Assembly (NCBI GenBank): GCA_031414695.1
Contig: JANNWG010000035.1
Coordinates: forward strand, 1 to 64,000
Reading direction: 5' to 3'
DNA: 64,000 nt
Source: UKL13-2 sp031414695
GTDB taxonomy: Bacteria; Pseudomonadota; Gammaproteobacteria; Burkholderiales; Usitatibacteraceae
The position numbers and the translations under genes are program-made. The notes below the pieces were generated by a model. It was given only the letters and a program-made list of their open reading frames with translations, was not told the DNA's origin and searched no databases. Numbering within the stretch: position 1 is the first letter of the stretch; each line of letters opens with the position of its first letter. Positions 63,001-64,000 of the stretch are shown one piece after another.

Positions 63001-63964
63001 AATGACGACCGACACGCGCAAGCGCTTCTCGCGTTGGCGAGCTGGCAAATGGCCGTTGAGCAAAAAGTTTGGTGTACCAATTGGTACGTTGCGTCGCGCC
63101 AAAGTCACCAATTGCTAAATATTTGGCAGAGTCTATTGTTTCAGGCGAAGGTACGCCACCTGAAGACACCACTTGCGGTAGGGTGGTGATAAATCCCACC
63201 CGATAGGCATCCGATAGCGGGGTAAAGGCCAAGCTGACAGCGCTCTTAGTTAGGTTAAGTCGGGTACGATAGTAGGTGTACCAAATTGCAAATCTCAGTT
63301 GCACCGTGGCTGACTCGCTGGACACATTTACTTTCGTCCAAGTGCCACCGCCAGTGGCGCTTTTGGTGCCGCCCGTAGCGCGCGCAATATCATCAATATC
63401 AGTACAAGGCGCCGCGGCAAAGTTAAGTTTGCCGCTCGCCGGAAGCTGAGCACCAGAATAAATATAGTAGTAACCAGGACCGACAGGATCTGAGGGCGCT
63501 AAATTCGTATCAAGCGTTGATCTTGCAGGGGTAGTGGAATCTGATACATAAGCTTGAAAGCTAGTTGCTAAATTGGTGTTACCAAATGACGAATCATAGC
63601 CATCATAGGGTGCAACCGTAAAACTTGGTACCGCAAGGGATGTGCCGCTGGCATCTTTTGGTAATGGATAGCTACCATTGGGATTGAAATAGATCGCATT
63701 ACATTGGTAGGACTTGTAGCCAACATAAGTGGTACCGGTTGTCACGCCGAATGACGGACCTTGTACGAGATCTGGCATATGCGTAAAGGCCAGTGTACGC
63801 GACGTATCCATTAACAGCATGATATTGGGCTTCACTTGCCCTGACGCACCACCCGCTAGCGGCGCACGCGCGATATCGGTCAATGCTGCCGTCGATGTCG
63901 TTGGTAGTAGCGCAGTTAGCGACGCAACGACCGTCAAACTGAGCCCAAGCAACGCTTTGTGCAT
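57011..63964 (-). CDS. pilY1: PilY1-like pilus tip adhesin with large Cys-repeat insert
   Basis: This 2317-residue secreted protein has a signal peptide (1-27). The N-terminal ~440 residues are typical of PilY1 (KPNIMLLMDTSRTL, QCNAIYFNPNGSYPLP, CQQNFTIMTTDGYWN). Then comes a Gln/Thr/Arg-rich heptad region (about 441-621), then about 26 repeats of ~30 residues with one cysteine pair each (about 626-1390). The C-terminal ~900 residues hold a PilY1 beta-propeller (HAAVNGRGQYFSA, GYYAVDITAPDTPKVLWEF). Normal PilY1 proteins are 1000-1500 residues (from memory). The gene reaches 36 bases from the window end, so other minor pilin genes probably lie beyond. PilY1 works in pilus extension, adhesion and surface sensing. 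Confidence 0.93.
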   Translation of the reverse strand: MHKALLGLSLTVVASLTALLPTTSTAALTDIARAPLAGGASGQVKPNIMLLMDTSRTLAFTHMPDLVQGPSFGVTTGTTYVGYKSYQCNAIYFNPNGSYPLPKDASGTSLAVPSFTVAPYDGYDSSFGNTNLATSFQAYVSDSTTPARSTLDTNLAPSDPVGPGYYYIYSGAQLPASGKLNFAAAPCTDIDDIARATGGTKSATGGGTWTKVNVSSESATVQLRFAIWYTYYRTRLNLTKSAVSLAFTPLSDAYRVGFITTLPQVVSSGGVPSPETIDSAKYLAIGDFGATQRTNWYTKLFAQRPFASSPTREALARVGRHYAGKQDFINTQMTGDPVQYSCQQNFTIMTTDGYWNTSAETNPGSGAIALDGVSQVGQQDGLLANSVSASSPIVYLPCEKGGTNCAPRPIWDSGGNRTDVITDKTNDFRNEPCASPFFLWTRSQVSKETRQQRRATEQFTTFTQQTTQTDTTQLKSTFQERRSTQQNLQTTIQNRATTTQNPAVTQQFTETRTNFTRGVASSFNRSTIQRQQTVTVRLANTTQNLANTQIVTESVIQQQLGVTRVDRTIFQLRQTTSGKTRSRLQNFETRTQVRESTAQTTRTRNQVRRSTTQINARNNLTELTAPVASCPATGFTCSTTTTPPTFVATCTAGSSGAPNHIVSTCAPLAPVVDFVQAGTCTVGTAGSPDFTTTACSVASTMPTLVASCTPQTAASGNSWFQRDCATTTVSAEAVLTCAAQAPTSPTFLRIACTTPINENNIPIAAASCPANIAATMANSFTSTTCTSVGATTFIPSACVAAAESMANSFITTSCPGTVFTENALPISGTCTPSAGLSPNYTQTSCSTVTITATAPVASCMPVGTTTAASSPFHRSACSDIQNTSNVAIGVACVATGAGTAPNWIRRSCPTPTTASNVPVASCTAGSLGVSPTWVRTPTCPAPITASNVPVNATCATGTNLGSFVIITSCPAQSVTTEFIGTNCVAVNGGGPAYRRITCPGNITTPPVVVAACTPIAPVGPLFVETVCMPIAGTTTTVTTCVPAAGPPAITCTPVVLGTNFPTAPCVAGAVTSFPAAMPPYNATCNATPPLLGVFLPATCATTAAIAGNNFTAIVSCPAPIVTNTIVPACAPATTGAPLHVITTCSTPINNPNVPILAACVVATSGAPTHILTSCPAPVVVTNNPVAQGTCTVGQNLGSFVITTACNPVTTTDVAVAFGSCTVGGGTTSPFIVTTACNTITPPPEFSSTCVSNPGTSTPFLRRVCNTVTSPTTPTAPCTVGTTNSGPPSHIRTTCTRIAPAAVAVQDGTCVSEVQSSANAFTTTTCTRNDTGPSFVQASTCAASIAATSGNSWTQTICTPVTSNNGANPTATCPGAGNASEAENAGNSFTTTTCTAAPGQRRQYRTSTSVLTQQFSNGTQVFVTPAVLSGPTGYANMEATCFANNAATADPQLPALPAAGVSGRPGDDGRPLLPAPPAPCVAWPCTVTSGTFGGKANTLADVAQYYYVNDLRPGTGSIAEDNVPATGTGAEDDGAIWQHMTTFAIGLGVTGVRVYDTNYKSASTGDFADIRNDVKQWPIPPDAGDNPLSEAPATIDDFWHAAVNGRGQYFSADNPQSVISGLSAALFAINDRRGAGAAAGASASRLIQGASNFAYFSNYVTQRWTGELEARELDINTAIPSTTVAWSAQALLDAKVRAQCDDRKIYLVRPGATNNRVNFSWNTKACDASGLPTGTADTGLNASEQANFDASKVASFSHYSAMTDGLSASVDQRTPAAGANLVNFLRGQRGFEGFEANNLNKLYRRRESVLGATINAQPAYIKVLDALYQDAGYSAYKTSVASRIPMLYVPANDGMLHAFYAGESATDPLAGKEAWGLIPTAVLPNLYKLADNNFGGNFQYSVDGSPTIGDAYDNPNSAWKTILIAGLNAGGRGYYAVDITAPDTPKVLWEFKWSDTCYAGTTATAGADCHLGLTYGTPVLTKLANGTWVVMVTSGYNNVNSPAKVGDGIGYLYILDAFTGKIITDGKISTTVGTAASPSGLSRISNFVDNTRVNNTTLRVYGGDLLGNVWRFDVNGTILPAGLEATLVTQLKDSSGNPQPITTRPELGEVEGKTIVLIGTGKLLGTTDLTDTSRQSIYGIIDTIPADGSVLYLDNRAVLSPISLTQTGSGATATRAGACTGTTLQCAGTKGWLIDLPDSGERVNIDLRLQLGTLVAASNVPQGTACNIGGYSWLNSVNFATGLAIPSGSASTPNTISQRLQPTSGSPGLTTGFNFFQVPDGTVRGFVTDALGNRLAITPPVAISPPVGKRISWREITQ

Positions 63965-64000
63965 TGTTTGTTGAGCTTGAGTGGTCGTAAATTTAAGTTT

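Overview
The window looks like chromosomal DNA of a betaproteobacterium. The supporting signs are a Bug/TctC-type solute-binding protein, an MSHA-type pilus operon, the gene order mlaFEDCB - ABC-2 exporter - bolA - murA - hisG, hisD-hisC-hisB, and the run ribF-ileS-lspA-ispH. By eye the base composition is balanced to slightly AT-rich (not computed), which is low for Burkholderiales, so I do not name a genus. There is no transposase, integrase, phage gene or CRISPR array; most of what is seen is core chromosome.

Layout. 152-3245 (minus): TctC-like binding protein, an unrecognised possibly PilZ-like protein, and a HIT protein. 3350-9650 (minus): glutamate synthase gltB and gltD, with a hairpin repeat between them. 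10098-15008 (plus): a large lipoprotein, then a WecA/MraY-like sugar-phosphate transferase and a FlaA1/WbpM-type nucleotide-sugar dehydratase (surface glycan synthesis). 15136-16898: tRNA-Arg(CCG), a membrane-anchored cytochrome c5-like protein, and apaH. 16933-17454: a three-unit tandem array of hairpin repeats. 17494-33021 (minus): one long, mostly translationally coupled operon for an MSHA-type type IV pilus machine (order M-L-N-E-G-I-J-K), two pilin-class proteins and plsC; a sigma-54-type response regulator lies just upstream. 35001-42463 (plus): the phospholipid transport genes mlaFEDCB, an ABC-2 exporter, a BolA protein, murA and hisG. 42603-44431 (minus): a secreted protein and a membrane protein that separate hisG from hisD. 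45223-55721 (plus): hisD-hisC-hisB, murJ, ribF, ileS, lspA, ispH. 55762-63964: a DUF3617-type secreted protein, then (minus) a 2317-residue PilY1-like pilus-tip protein and a TonB-like protein.

Two themes stand out. The first is pilus biology: a complete MSHA-type assembly platform with no typical short major pilin, no prepilin peptidase and no retraction ATPase in the window, plus an unusually large PilY1 with about 26 paired-cysteine repeats. The second is intergenic repeats: at least five families of inverted-repeat elements sit in nearly every larger gap. Some are nested, some are hybrids of two families, one is read in frame inside a pilus gene, and one supplies the stop codon of lspA. 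One family, with the core GAGCAATATTGCT flanked by CGGGC and GCCCG arms, is a nested palindrome that I cannot match to a repeat type I know.
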